From an uncultured Gemmataceae bacterium (GTDB lineage: Bacteria > Planctomycetota > Planctomycetia > Gemmatales > Gemmataceae), in the NCBI GenBank assembly GCA_937923405.1, contig CALDUY010000007.1, positions 248,001-312,000 on the forward strand: a DNA stretch of 64,000 nucleotides. The letters are read 5' to 3'. The notes beneath the pieces are model-generated. The model saw nothing but the letters and a program-made list of their open reading frames with translations. It had not been told where the DNA came from and searched no databases. Position numbers and translations under genes: made by a program. This document shows, piece by piece, positions 17,220 to 27,300 of the stretch (positions are counted from its first letter, which is position 1; every line of letters begins with the position of its first letter).

Positions 17220-20200
17220 ATGAATGCGTCATCGTTGATCGCGAGCGAACGGCAACTGTTGGCAGACTTGGCACGAGTAGCCGAAGAGCGAGAACGCCTC
17301 GAACCCGCTTTGAGGACGAGTTTTCAAACCGAGATGGGACAAATCCACCAAGAGGAACAGGACAACCTACAACGTCTTCAACAACGTCGCCAACAACGCC
17401 TGGCCGAATTGGAAGCCGAACTCCGAACACGCCAGGAAGCTATCGATAGTCGATTTGCAGCAGAACTAGAAGCAGCGACGAAGAAGCATGGCAAAGCGCG
17501 TTGGGAGTTGAACCACCGTATCGAGCATGAAACCCAAGCTGCCAAGGAAGCCCTGAAGGAAGCCCTTTGGACTGCCGAGACCTACCTCGAAGGTGCCACC
17601 GCTGATGCGGTAAAAGCGTTTCAAGAAGAAAGTATCCGACTCGACTCGAAAATGGAGGAGTTGCTCGACCTTCAACGCACTGCCCTCGAGCAGCTCGAGC
17701 ATCACTCGCTGCGTGTCCCTGACTTCCCGATTGAACCATCCAAGGCGGCACACTCCCTAGACGATTGCCTCGCCGAAGTAGATCGGTTAGTCCAGCAGCT
17801 TCAACAGCTAACTGTTCTCAAATTTCTTCGCGGAGGCAGACTGTTTCTGGTGGTCTTTTTTGTCGGCGTCTGCTTGCTTTATCCGTTGGGAACCTTTCTG
17901 TGCGGCCAGTTGAATTGGGATCCTACATTACCAAACATACTAGGACTTGGAGGAGGAAGTGCGGCGATCGTTTCGGTGTTGTTCGGGTTCGCCTTGCAAG
18001 GCTTGTTGCGGCTGGTAGCTCAACACAAAGTCAATAAACTCTATCGCTTATTGAATCAACGAGTCACTGAGGCAAAACAGACGAAAGACACCCTACTCTC
18101 GCAGGCTGAGACCAAACGGAAGCAAGCCATCGAAGCAACGAGAAAGCGATATGAGCTGGAGCAAGGAGCAGCTAAGCTAAAGCATCAACAGACCCTAGAG
18201 GAGCTGCAGTATCAGCGAACAATTGGTGAAGCCAGTATCCAACATCGCTTCGACAACGAAAAGCTAGCTGCGGAGCAAAAGCATGCTAACGAGCTTGCTC
18301 TGCTGACGCAGATGCGGAGCAAGGGGCTAGCTCAAATCGAGGAACGCTTTCAGACTCGACATCGGGAAATCAACGAGGCGGTGTCGAGTAAACGTCAGGA
18401 AATAGTGCATCGATACCGGACACAGTGGATAAAAAAACTCGACGACTGGAAGCCTACTCAACGGCGCGCGCTAGATGCTGCGAACACGCTCGTTCAGGAA
18501 TGCTTGCAGCGATTCTTGGCTTGGCACGACCCAGCATGGGCGAAGTGGCAGCCCTCGACCGACCCACGCGCTCCAGAGGTGATCCGTTTCGGCGAGTACC
18601 GGACTAGCACGACATGCATCGTCGAATCGGAACCGTGGTCTCCAGAACGAGAATCCGCCTCACGCATTGACTTAGTCCTGCCAGCGTTAAGTTCGTTTGC
18701 GGAGCCAAGCTCTCTCCTCTTTCACGCCAATGATCAGGGCCGTGAGCAAGCCATCGCTGCAATGCGTGCAATTCTTCTACGCATGTTGACCACTGTGGCC
18801 CCCGGACGAGTTCGGTTTCTTATCGTTGATCCTGTTGGGCTAGGTCAAAGTTTCGGCGCGTTCATGAACCTGGCTGACCATGACGAAAAACTCGTCGGAA
18901 GCCGCATCTGGACCGAAGCGACGCATATCGAACAACGGTTAGCCGACTTAACCGGGCACATGGAGAATGTGATTCAGAAATACCTACGAAATCGCTATTC
19001 GAGTATCGCGGACTACAATGCCGAGGCTGGAGAAGTAGCCGAACCCTATCGCGTGCTGGTAGTGGCCAACTTTCCGGTTAACTTCACGGTCGATGCCATG
19101 CGACGCCTGGTGAGCATCGCTCAGTCCGGCCCTCGCTGTGGAGTTTCTGTTTTAGCTAGTATCGACAAGCGTCAACCTCTGCCAAAAGGATTCGACCTCT
19201 CCGATTTGGAACAGCACGCCGTGAACCTTGACTGGGAAAGCGGTAAGTTTCGCGTTCGAGACGCTGTCTTTGGACGGTACGAATTGCAGCTCGATTTTCC
19301 TCCTGAAGACGAGTTCACCAATCGACTACTCCATCTGGTTGGGGTTGCCGCGAAGGCAGCACAGCGCGTTGAGGTGCCGTTCGAGTTCATTGCCCCTCCT
19401 GTGGAGCAATGGTGGACCTCCTCAAGTCGGAAAGGGATTGACGTCCCACTCGGACGTGCAGGAGCAACGCGCCGCCAACTACTCAGCTTGGGACAAGGAA
19501 CATCGCAACATGTTCTCGTCGCTGGTAAAACGGGGTCCGGCAAATCCACACTGTTGCACGCACTAATTGTTAACCTGAGTTTGATGTATAGTCCTGACGA
19601 GGTCGAACTTTATCTCGTCGATTTCAAAAAAGGGGTCGAGTTCAAGATATATACCTCGCTAGAACTGCCCCATGCCCGAGTGGTGGCGATCGAAAGTGAG
19701 CGGGAATTCGGCCTCAGCGTATTGCAGCGTCTAGACCACGAGATCACAACGCGAGGAGAAAAGTATCGCCTAGCAGGGGTTCAGGATCTCAACGCTTATC
19801 GTGAAGCCGTCCCCGATGCCCGGATGCCGCGCGTGCTGTTGATTGTCGATGAATTTCAAGAGTTTTTCACCGAAGATGACAAGATTGCGCAGGAAGCAGC
19901 ACGCTTGCTAGATCGACTGGTTCGTCAAGGACGGGCGTTCGGCATCCATGTTTTGCTCGGTTCACAGACGATCGGCGGGGCCTACAGTCTGGCACGAAGC
20001 ACCATCGATCAGATGGCTGTCCGCATCGCCTTGCAGTGTAGCGAGGCCGATGCCCACCTGATTCTTAGTGACGATAACTCGGCAGCGCGTCTCCTTTCGC
20101 GACCCGGCGAGGCCATCTATAACGACGCCAATGGACGTGTAGAAGGCAATGACCCGTTTCAAGTGGTGTGGCTGGGCGAGGACCAACGAGAACGCTATCT

Positions 20201-21170
20201 AACCCGCCTTCAAGAATTAAATCAGCAACGCCCGACCTTGCCTCGTCCACCGATGGTCGTCTTTGAAGGAAACGCGGCGGCAGATCCAGCTAAAAACCAT
20301 CGGTTAACTCAGCTATTAACCGCACCAGTGACCAACTCTCCGCAAGAACGGGAAGAGCAAGCCTGGCTCGGCGAAGCGATGGCTATCGATGAACTCACAG
20401 CCGCGACTTTCCGTCGTCAGCACGGTAGTAATCTGTTGATTCTAGGCCAACAAGCTGAATCCGCACTAGGCATGCTGGTAACGGGGCTGATCGGACTGTC
20501 GGCATATCACGATAATGGAGAGCCTAATTCTCTGGCACGTTTTCAAGTCGTTGATGGACATCAAAGTGATGCACCAAAATCCGGCATTCTAACTATGCTC
20601 CAAGAAACCTTGGCGGAACCCGTTCGTTTGTCTGGAACGAGAGAACTTCCCGAAGTTTTGTCCGAACTGATGACCGAGTTAGAGAAGCGTCAGGCCAACG
20701 CTTCGGAATCCCTGCCGTCCATTTACTTGTTACTGCACGGCATTCAACGCATGCGTGATCTTCGCCGCAACGAAGACGATTTCGGGATGCTGGGACGAAC
20801 AGACGAGAAACCCACCACGCCGGACAAACAACTCGCCTATCTCCTACGAGAAGGACCAGTATTCGGCATCCATGTCCTCCTCTGGTGCGATTCGCTGAAT
20901 AATCTCAATCGCGTGTTTGACCGACAAGCGATGCGCGAACTCGCTATGCGTGTAGCCTTCCAGATGAGTGTAACGGATTCCAGTTCACTGATCGACAGTC
21001 CCGCTGCCAGCAAACTCGGTATGTATCGCGCCCTGTTCGCCAGCGAGGAGGAGGGACGTCTAGAAAAGTTTCGTCCATACGGTATTCCCACGAGCAATTG
21101 GCTGGACTGGGTGAAACAAGTACTTCATCAGCGACAACAGATCGCAGGGGCTGGAACCGGTCGAGGTTAA
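17220..21170 (+). CDS. membrane-bound FtsK/SpoIIIE-EssC-like multi-module ATPase
   Basis: A 1316-residue protein. Residues 1-200 are coiled coil rich in Glu/Gln/Arg; two membrane helices span about 207-229 and 241-263; a second coiled coil runs to about 420. Three ATPase-like modules follow. Module 1 (about 490-650) has an FLIVDP strand but no Walker A. Module 2 (about 740-1000) is intact, with GKTGSGKST at 769-777 and IVDEFQEF with D877 and E878, plus a GSQTIGG sensor strand. Module 3 (about 1070-1300) has a degenerate P-loop (GQQAESALG). This multi-ATPase layout is that of EssC/EccC in type VII secretion, but no FHA domains are present. It closes the four-gene WXG100 locus and would be its motor. 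A DNA-pumping role is less likely given the partners. Confidence 0.85.
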   Translation: MNASSLIASERQLLADLARVAEERERLEPALRTSFQTEMGQIHQEEQDNLQRLQQRRQQRLAELEAELRTRQEAIDSRFAAELEAATKKHGKARWELNHRIEHETQAAKEALKEALWTAETYLEGATADAVKAFQEESIRLDSKMEELLDLQRTALEQLEHHSLRVPDFPIEPSKAAHSLDDCLAEVDRLVQQLQQLTVLKFLRGGRLFLVVFFVGVCLLYPLGTFLCGQLNWDPTLPNILGLGGGSAAIVSVLFGFALQGLLRLVAQHKVNKLYRLLNQRVTEAKQTKDTLLSQAETKRKQAIEATRKRYELEQGAAKLKHQQTLEELQYQRTIGEASIQHRFDNEKLAAEQKHANELALLTQMRSKGLAQIEERFQTRHREINEAVSSKRQEIVHRYRTQWIKKLDDWKPTQRRALDAANTLVQECLQRFLAWHDPAWAKWQPSTDPRAPEVIRFGEYRTSTTCIVESEPWSPERESASRIDLVLPALSSFAEPSSLLFHANDQGREQAIAAMRAILLRMLTTVAPGRVRFLIVDPVGLGQSFGAFMNLADHDEKLVGSRIWTEATHIEQRLADLTGHMENVIQKYLRNRYSSIADYNAEAGEVAEPYRVLVVANFPVNFTVDAMRRLVSIAQSGPRCGVSVLASIDKRQPLPKGFDLSDLEQHAVNLDWESGKFRVRDAVFGRYELQLDFPPEDEFTNRLLHLVGVAAKAAQRVEVPFEFIAPPVEQWWTSSSRKGIDVPLGRAGATRRQLLSLGQGTSQHVLVAGKTGSGKSTLLHALIVNLSLMYSPDEVELYLVDFKKGVEFKIYTSLELPHARVVAIESEREFGLSVLQRLDHEITTRGEKYRLAGVQDLNAYREAVPDARMPRVLLIVDEFQEFFTEDDKIAQEAARLLDRLVRQGRAFGIHVLLGSQTIGGAYSLARSTIDQMAVRIALQCSEADAHLILSDDNSAARLLSRPGEAIYNDANGRVEGNDPFQVVWLGEDQRERYLTRLQELNQQRPTLPRPPMVVFEGNAAADPAKNHRLTQLLTAPVTNSPQEREEQAWLGEAMAIDELTAATFRRQHGSNLLILGQQAESALGMLVTGLIGLSAYHDNGEPNSLARFQVVDGHQSDAPKSGILTMLQETLAEPVRLSGTRELPEVLSELMTELEKRQANASESLPSIYLLLHGIQRMRDLRRNEDDFGMLGRTDEKPTTPDKQLAYLLREGPVFGIHVLLWCDSLNNLNRVFDRQAMRELAMRVAFQMSVTDSSSLIDSPAASKLGMYRALFASEEEGRLEKFRPYGIPTSNWLDWVKQVLHQRQQIAGAGTGRG

Positions 21171-21179
21171 TGTTTCCAC

Positions 21180-22046
21180 TTACTTAACCGACTTCTCCGA
21201 AGCGGTAGTGCCCGGAACCGGCGGCAGTGCCGTAGATGGAATGGACTGCAAAGGGCCAGGCTTGGCGGCTTCCGTCGCAGGAGAATTCTTGGAACCGGTG
21301 TCGTTGGAAACTTGTTTGACCTCCGACGCCTTGCCTGTTTCCTCAAAGAAGGCCGCTTGAGTCACTCCCGTGCGACCACTGGAAGGCACCGCCTTGGAGG
21401 GATCATTTATCACTCCTAACACGTCGATTTGTTCAATCGGGCCTTCCGTAGGACGTTGAATCGTTCCTTTCTGAAATGGCCCAGCGCCACAGACCCAAGT
21501 ATCTTTAGAGCGAGTAACCGATTCCTGCACTCCCGATTGCCAAACTGCTTGACCGGTATTTCGGTTGTAGGCAAAGACCAGGATCTTCGCTACTCCCTGC
21601 TGATCGGTACTCTTGATCAGCGGCATCTCTGGGATGACAGGAGGCTGTCCCGGCATGATTGTGGGAAGGTTCATCTGCGGCACACCGATCAATAAGGATT
21701 GTTTATCGGTACCCACGCATCCCGCTCGCGCCTCGACGACGTAGGTCGCTTTTGCCTTGTCCTCGACCAACAAACACCCGTCCGCTAGCATCTTGGCTCG
21801 AAGTGAACTAGCAAGATAGCCTTTGTCCGTAACTCCATCCAGCACCTTCTCTTCAAAGAATACTGGTTTGCCTGCTAAGACGGTAAAGTCAAGTTGATTC
21901 ACGGAACGATCGATGGCTTGAGAAATAAGAAGCATTTCCGTAGCGGAACGAGCCGTGTCGGTCATGCGTGTGGTGCCACATCCGATCGCCGATGTCACGA
22001 TAAGTCCACCCCAAATCAGGGTTCGAAACATCCAGCCTCGTTCCAT
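21180..22046 (-). CDS. exported lipoprotein-like protein (possibly DUF6655)
   Basis: A 288-residue protein with a leader ending SAIGCG at about residues 19-24, a plausible though not ideal lipobox. The conserved-looking core runs from about 25 to 200 (TEMLLISQAIDRSVNQLDF, KVLDGVTDKGYLASSLR, YVVEARAGCVGTDKQSLLIG, ILVFAYNRNTGQAVWQSG); the last 90 residues are low-complexity Ser/Pro/Lys. I associate this core with a planctomycete lipoprotein family annotated as DUF6655, from memory and not checked. GGAG precedes the ATG. It converges with the FtsK-like gene with only 9 bp between stops. The role is unknown. Confidence 0.65.
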   Translation of the reverse strand: MERGWMFRTLIWGGLIVTSAIGCGTTRMTDTARSATEMLLISQAIDRSVNQLDFTVLAGKPVFFEEKVLDGVTDKGYLASSLRAKMLADGCLLVEDKAKATYVVEARAGCVGTDKQSLLIGVPQMNLPTIMPGQPPVIPEMPLIKSTDQQGVAKILVFAYNRNTGQAVWQSGVQESVTRSKDTWVCGAGPFQKGTIQRPTEGPIEQIDVLGVINDPSKAVPSSGRTGVTQAAFFEETGKASEVKQVSNDTGSKNSPATEAAKPGPLQSIPSTALPPVPGTTASEKSVK

Positions 22047-22178
22047 GTCCTCAACTCCCCAATGAGGAGAACTTGTGGTACTTATCTACTCAATCCCGAT
22101 TGAACCGATAACTGAAGGAAGGCTCAGAACGATAGCGAGGTGATCTATGAAATCAAGAGAGAAATGACGGAGGTCGGA

Positions 22179-22472
22179 TCAAAACAACTGCCCCAACTTA
22201 ACGACTAATTCAGAGGGAGATACTCCTCGAATAAGGAACCGTTTGTCGCGACTATGAGCGCCACTGAGCAATTCGACTTGAGAGCGTTTCAGAGCCAACC
22301 ATTCGCACAAAACTTCGAGAATTGCCGCATTCGCACGCCCCTCCTGGGGAGGAGCCGTCACCGACACCTTGAGCGCGCCATGATGTTCCCCTGTGATGCC
22401 GTTCTTTTTGGCGTTAGGATGCGCCCGAACGACAATCACACAGCCTTCCGAATGATTGGCGGGTTCGATCAT
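22179..22472 (-). CDS. YggU/DUF167 family protein
   Basis: A 97-residue protein of the DUF167 (YggU) family. The N-terminal VIVVRAHPNAKKNGITGEHHG strand pair and the C-terminal PPQEGRANAAILEVLCEWL helix with SQVELLSGAHSRDKRFLI are the family signature. The biochemical function is not established for this family. Its ATG overlaps the TGA of the yggS-like gene by 4 bp (ATGA), showing translational coupling; yggS and yggU are neighbours in many bacteria, which supports both calls. Confidence 0.88.
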   Translation of the reverse strand: MIEPANHSEGCVIVVRAHPNAKKNGITGEHHGALKVSVTAPPQEGRANAAILEVLCEWLALKRSQVELLSGAHSRDKRFLIRGVSPSELVVKLGQLF

Positions 22473-23143
22473 CGAGAGAGACCCTCGAACAGCACGCTGC
22501 CTAGTCGAACCAACGTAGCTCCTTCTTCGATGGCGACTTCAAAATCATTACTCATTCCCATCGACAGTTCGTGAAGCGGATAGGTAGCGTGGATTCGATC
22601 CCGCAGCAGTCGGAGTCGCTGAAAGGTTGGTCGACAGCGTTCAGGATCGGCTTGCAAAGCCGCCATCGTCATTAACCCAGTGACTCGAAGTTGTCTCAAG
22701 CCCGACAAAGCCTCGATCACTTGATCCACCTCCAAAGGAGAGAATCCCCCCTTGGTCGGTTCGTCTGAGCAATTAAACTCCAACAGGACCATGGCAGGTC
22801 CATACTGATCGAGTGCCTTCAAAAGGCGAAAACTATCTACGGAATGAATCCGATGGACGATTGGAACAGTACGCTCAATCTTGTTGCGTTGCAAATGCCC
22901 GATCAAATGCCAGCGCACGTCCGGAATTAACTCCCGCTTCCGCCACAACTCTTGAGGGCGATTCTCACCGAGATCACGAGGCCCGAGCAACACCAATTCG
23001 CTAGCGATCTCGACAGAAACGGTTTTGGTGACTGCGACGAGTGTGACGGAGTCACGAGAGCGTCCAGCTCGTTGACAAGCAGCGGCAATACGCTCTTCGA
23101 CCCTGGCAAGATTTTCGGCTAGTTGGCGTCGGATGGCATCCAT
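22469..23143 (-). CDS. YggS/PLPBP family pyridoxal-phosphate homeostasis protein
   Basis: 224 residues from ATG 23143; the longer frame starts with TTG at 23185 and adds 14 residues not seen in the family. The opening ENLARVEERIAAACQRAGR and VTLVAVTKTV, where the lysine binds PLP, are diagnostic, followed by LGENRPQEL and WHLIGHLQRNK. The C-terminal LSMGMSNDFEVAIEEGATLVRLGSVLFEG binds the phosphate. The protein is a single-domain TIM barrel that carries PLP without catalysis and regulates vitamin B6 and amino-acid balance. It is translationally coupled to the DUF167 gene. No clear Shine-Dalgarno is visible at the chosen start. Confidence 0.9.
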   Translation of the reverse strand: MDAIRRQLAENLARVEERIAAACQRAGRSRDSVTLVAVTKTVSVEIASELVLLGPRDLGENRPQELWRKRELIPDVRWHLIGHLQRNKIERTVPIVHRIHSVDSFRLLKALDQYGPAMVLLEFNCSDEPTKGGFSPLEVDQVIEALSGLRQLRVTGLMTMAALQADPERCRPTFQRLRLLRDRIHATYPLHELSMGMSNDFEVAIEEGATLVRLGSVLFEGLSR

Positions 23144-23241
23144 GATGGTCTGATTACGCTGAGCTAGCAGCCCATTGGCGGACAACGCAACCTGTCATGG
23201 ACAATGTTAGCACTCAACCCGCTAACCACCGAGACACCCGA

Positions 23242-23547
23242 TCAACGATTTTTGACCAAGGGGGAACCATAAGAGACGTTACCATAAGGAACATATCCAG
23301 GCAACGGAGTCAATGGAGCCCCGACCGGCGCAGCCAGAGGCGGAGCTATCGTGGCATCGCCGACATGACAACAAGTCGTCGCTCCGAAACACGAGTCACA
23401 ACAAGAGGAAGAACAACACGAAGACAAGCAGCACCCGCTGCTACATGGATTGCACCGTCTCCAGCAGCACTTCTTGTGACAGCAACAGCCCGAGGAAAGG
23501 AAAAGACTAACCAGAATAATCCACGAACCAAATCGACTCCAGCGCAT
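23242..23547 (-). CDS. small Cys-rich lipoprotein-like protein
   Basis: 101 residues from ATG 23547, which has GGAGG 9 bases upstream and opens a signal peptide (RWSRFGSWIILVSLFLSSGC). The longer frame adds 60 unrelated residues. The first mature Cys follows LSSG, a lipobox-like site. Then comes an exceptional Cys run, CCCHKKCCWRRCNPC, then SSGCCLSSCCSSSCCDSC and TTCCHVGD, and a Pro-rich tail. No family is recognised. Like the gene at 23821 it is probably an envelope protein stabilised by disulfides or metal. Confidence 0.7.
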   Translation of the reverse strand: MRWSRFGSWIILVSLFLSSGCCCHKKCCWRRCNPCSSGCCLSSCCSSSCCDSCFGATTCCHVGDATIAPPLAAPVGAPLTPLPGYVPYGNVSYGSPLVKNR

Positions 23548-23765
23548 GAGTAAGTTCCTCCGCTCCGGGTCGGCGAGTGAGTCTCCACCTCGCCGCAATC
23601 CTTGCGAATCCTTCGATGGTGGACACTCCAGCGTCCAGCGACATCGGCACAGCAAGTATGCCGTTCCCTGGCCAGTCCGCAAGAAAGGAACGGGGAAAAA
23701 TAAAGTAGCGAAGCGAAATCCTAGCAAGAATGCGCGAATATAGGAAGTAAACGGTCAATCCCTTC

Positions 23766-23803
23766 AAAATCGAGGAGCGAAGATACGCTTACCCACGCTC
23801 CTC
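23766..23803 (-). terminator. terminator of the 23821-24066 gene
   Basis: An 8-bp stem (GAGGAGCG at 23772-23779 and CGCTCCTC at 23796-23803) is followed on the minus strand by a short T-run (CGATTTTG). It lies 17 bases beyond the stop codon. The rest of 23548-23820 contains nothing else I can identify. Confidence 0.6.
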
Positions 23804-23820
23804 AGATTTCTAATTCGTGG

Positions 23821-24066
23821 TCAAGGCTTAACGTAGCCAGCTGGGATTCCGCCAGTCGACGGAAAGGCGGCTATGGTACCTGTAGAGCCGGAGGGAGGAT
23901 ACCCCGCGGTCACACCGCTAGGTGGACAGCAGGGAGGCGGAGGCACCACCACAGGAGAGCAACACGGAGCTGCCCCTCGGGTCGTCATAGTCCGATAGCC
24001 ACCGCATCCGGTGTTCATCAGCAGCCAGACCGCGACCAACCCCGCGGTCAAGAGTTTCTTCAACAT
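23821..24066 (-). CDS. small Cys/Pro-rich lipoprotein
   Basis: 81 residues from ATG 24066 (AGGA just upstream); an in-frame ATG at 24084 would add six residues before the signal peptide. The leader LKKLLTAGLVAVWLLMNTGC ends in a lipobox-like NTGC. The mature part has PCC and PPPPCCPP clusters in a Gly/Ser/Pro-rich context. It belongs to the same loose class of small exported Cys proteins as the gene at 23242 but is not an obvious paralogue. Function unknown. Confidence 0.65.
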   Translation of the reverse strand: MLKKLLTAGLVAVWLLMNTGCGGYRTMTTRGAAPCCSPVVVPPPPCCPPSGVTAGYPPSGSTGTIAAFPSTGGIPAGYVKP

Positions 24067-24398
24067 TGTCCTATACCCCCCCATGTTCCGATGGGTGTTT
24101 ACGATGGCACAGCCACGACTCCATCCTGCGTTGACAACGAGTAAACTTCAAGCATTTCTGTCGCACTAAATCGAAATGTTGACCTTTCACCGTCGGATAA
24201 TATCAGCTGGGTCAGCGAATCCAATTTTTCGGGGTCCAGCATAACTTCCATGCTGGTAGCAAAAGGAACGATTGGACAAGCCTAGTATTTTGACCTACCT
24301 TTTAGTGACACTAAAAAAGTGATTCTGCGACTCATGATTGTTCACAGTGGTGCGCGTCCGAGTAATGCACTCTCCGACAACACTGGTAGGGCGAGGAA
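24067..24398. other. intergenic control region before the kinase-tubulin gene
   Basis: There is no gene in these 332 bp. TTGACC at 24290-24295 could be a -35 element, but no good -10 hexamer sits at 16-18 bp. It directly precedes the palindrome at 24300-24316. TTGACA at 24131 also lacks a -10 partner. Confidence 0.4.
24300..24316. promoter_or_regulatory. 17-bp perfect palindrome, candidate operator
   Basis: TTTTAGTG, a central A, then CACTAAAA: two 8-base arms of a perfect inverted repeat. It lies 83 bases before the kinase-tubulin start codon and immediately after a TTGACC hexamer. The size and symmetry suit a dimeric repressor; no regulator can be named. Confidence 0.4.
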
Positions 24399-27300
24399 AT
24401 GAGCTTCGTTCGGGAGCCAAATGCGGAACCGATTCCAGGTTACCGATTGATCGAGCCTCTCGGTAACGGAGGCTTCGGCGAGGTCTGGAAATGTGAAGCG
24501 CCTGGGGGTATTCTCAAGGCGATCAAATTCGTGTTTGGCAACCTGAACTCCTTGGACGTCGATGGGGCTCGCGCCGAACAGGAAAAAAGAGCCTTAGAGC
24601 GAGTCAAATTCATCCGTCATCCGTTCGTCTTGTCGATGGACCGCATTGAGGTCGTCAACGGCGAATTGGTCATCGTGATGGAGTTGGCAGACAAGAGCTT
24701 ACACGACGCCTTTGAAGAAGCGAAATCGGCAGGGTTAGTTGGAATCCCCAGAGAAGCTTTACTTCGCTACATTCGTGATTCTGCCGAAGCGCTGGATCAC
24801 ATGAACGAGCAGCACGGCCTCCAACATCTCGACATTAAACCGCGCAATCTTTTTCTCATCTCGGACCGAGTCAAAGTCGCTGATTTCGGACTTGTTAAAA
24901 CCCTTGAGCGATCTGGCGGCTCTGGTATACTCGGTGCGGTCACTCCTTTATATGCTCCTCCTGAAACTTTCACGGGAGAACTTTCTCCTCACTCGGATCA
25001 ATACAGTCTCGCGATTGTCTATCAGGAGCTGCTAACCGGTCATCGCCCGTACAACGGCAAGAACGCTCGTCAGTTGGCTCAGCAGCACATGCATGAGGCA
25101 CCGGACCTTCGCGCACTGCCTGAGCCGGAACGGCCCATCGTCGCACGAGCCCTGAGTAAAGATCCGTCTAAAAGGTATCCTAATTGTCTGGCTTTTGTCC
25201 GCGCCTTGTACGCGGCTCGTGCTCCTTCGTTCGCCAACATTTTGATCGAGCCTGATACTTCGAGCAACCGTCCTAAATCGATGGATGACATGCTCGAAGG
25301 GTTTTCCCTCGACGGCCAGCCAGACGATCAACTTGTCCCGGTCGACCCGGGTGAGTTGAATATTGCTCGTTTGAATGAAGCCAACGAAGCGGTGTCCCAA
25401 CTAGGCGTCACCATCGCTCAACCAGCAACAGGATCGCTACGTCCTACATTGATTCTGGGGATCGGCGGATATGGTCGTCGTGCCATGATAGACCTACGCT
25501 GTCGCATTCTCGATAGATTCGGCGACCTCGATAAAGTGCCTTTGATTCGCTTTTTGTATGTTGACAGCGATCTTGATGGAATCAAGGCCGCTCAACAGGG
25601 AGCCGCTGAAGTCTCTTTTCGACCAAACGAGGTCTACCATCTGCCGCTACAACCTGTCTCGCACTATCGCCGACGTCAGATCGACCAACTTACGGACTGG
25701 TTGCCGCGCGAGAAACTCTACGCGATGCCACGTTCGTTGAAGACACAAGGCAACCGAGCCCTGGGTCGGCTAGCCTTCACAGATAATTACCTTCGCCTGA
25801 TCGCTCGCTTGAAACGCGAACTGCAGCATGCCTGTCATCCTGATGCGATTTATCAGACCGTCGCCCAAACGGGATTGGCACTTCGTGACAATGTGCCGCG
25901 AATTTATGTCATCGGAAGTGCCACGGGAGGAGCTTCGGGCTATCTGTTAGACCTCGGCTACGCTGCCAAACGCCTGTTTAAACAGATCAACCAACCCGAT
26001 AGCACTGTCGTTAGCTTTCTCTTTTGTGGAGCGCCGGACGATCCAGCTACTCCGAGAGCCGAACAGGCCAATCTCTACGCTACTTTGACCGAGTTGAATC
26101 ATTTCATGGATCCTTCGGTTCGGTTTTCGGCTCAGTATGGTACAGATGGTCCGCGCCTTGTGGATGAAGGATCGGCGTTCGACAGCATCTATTTGTTAAC
26201 CCAGCAGCATCGAACTCCAGACGCACGGCGTGAAGCGTTGGCTCACATGGGCAGTTATCTTTTTCACGAGATTACCACGCCGTTAGGACTGCGACTCGAT
26301 CATGCACGTATCAAGCAACAATCCGGGACGGTATTTCGCAGCCTGGGAACATTCGGCGTCTGGTTCCCACGGGGACTACTGCTCCGCGCCGCTGCACGAG
26401 AAGCTTGTCTGCGTATCCTTGATGAGTGGCAGTCCAGCGAAAGCAGTATGACACAATCCGAGCAAGTCCTCGTGGATGCAGCTCTGGCTCGCGTTCTCAG
26501 CGATCCCGAGTTGCGAACTGAAGCTCTAGCCAATCGCATCGATCAGCTTGCTTCGGAACATCTCGATGCTACGCCGCGCGAAGCTTTGACGAAATTGCTC
26601 TGTTTGTTTGAAGAACAGGCTATGCAGCCTGTGGCACTCGATGAGCCGGGAGCCTGGGCACGACAAACCCTGGCTCGAGTTCGCGACTGGTTGGGCACCG
26701 GAGTCTCCTTACCCGGAGTCAATGCCATTCAGCAACGCCGCACCCAATTAACCCGAGCGATGGAAGCCGCAGCTAACGCCCTGGCCCAGGAATGGGCTAA
26801 AAAATTGGGCGCTGTGATCACTGGATTGATGGATCATAGCGGGAGAAGATTGGCCGTCGCTGAAGCTGCGATCTGCCGACTGATCCATATGTGCGACGAA
26901 GCCTTGCGTAGCGGCCAAGCTCGAGCACAGCAACAATCAAGATCGACCGCCAATCAAGAGATGCTCGATCAAGCAGTGGCTAGTTGCGTCACTGGCTCGG
27001 GCGGTTGGAGTCTGTTTGGTGGCAAGTCGCGACGCCTTCTCCGCGTCTTTCTTGATCACTTGGCCGCCTTTGCACGACAGTGTGTCTCAGAAGACACGAA
27101 CGCTTCTGTGCTGCAATTCTATGCGAACTTGCGAGGAAAATTGGTTGATCGCCAACGCGACTTGAGTTACTGTCGGCAACGGTTGCGTGGGCTAGCGGAT
27201 CTGCTGCGGATGCAGGCCGACAGCGAAGATCCCGAACCGGACAATGCCTCCGAGACTCAAACCTTCTCGCGATCCTCCGGTTTGGCGGGATGGGGAGCGA

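Noticed and set aside
17220..21170. The FtsK-like gene as the chromosome-segregation FtsK
   Set aside because: It lacks the four-helix N-terminus and the gamma domain, has two helices between coiled coils and extra ATPase modules, and sits with WXG100-type genes.
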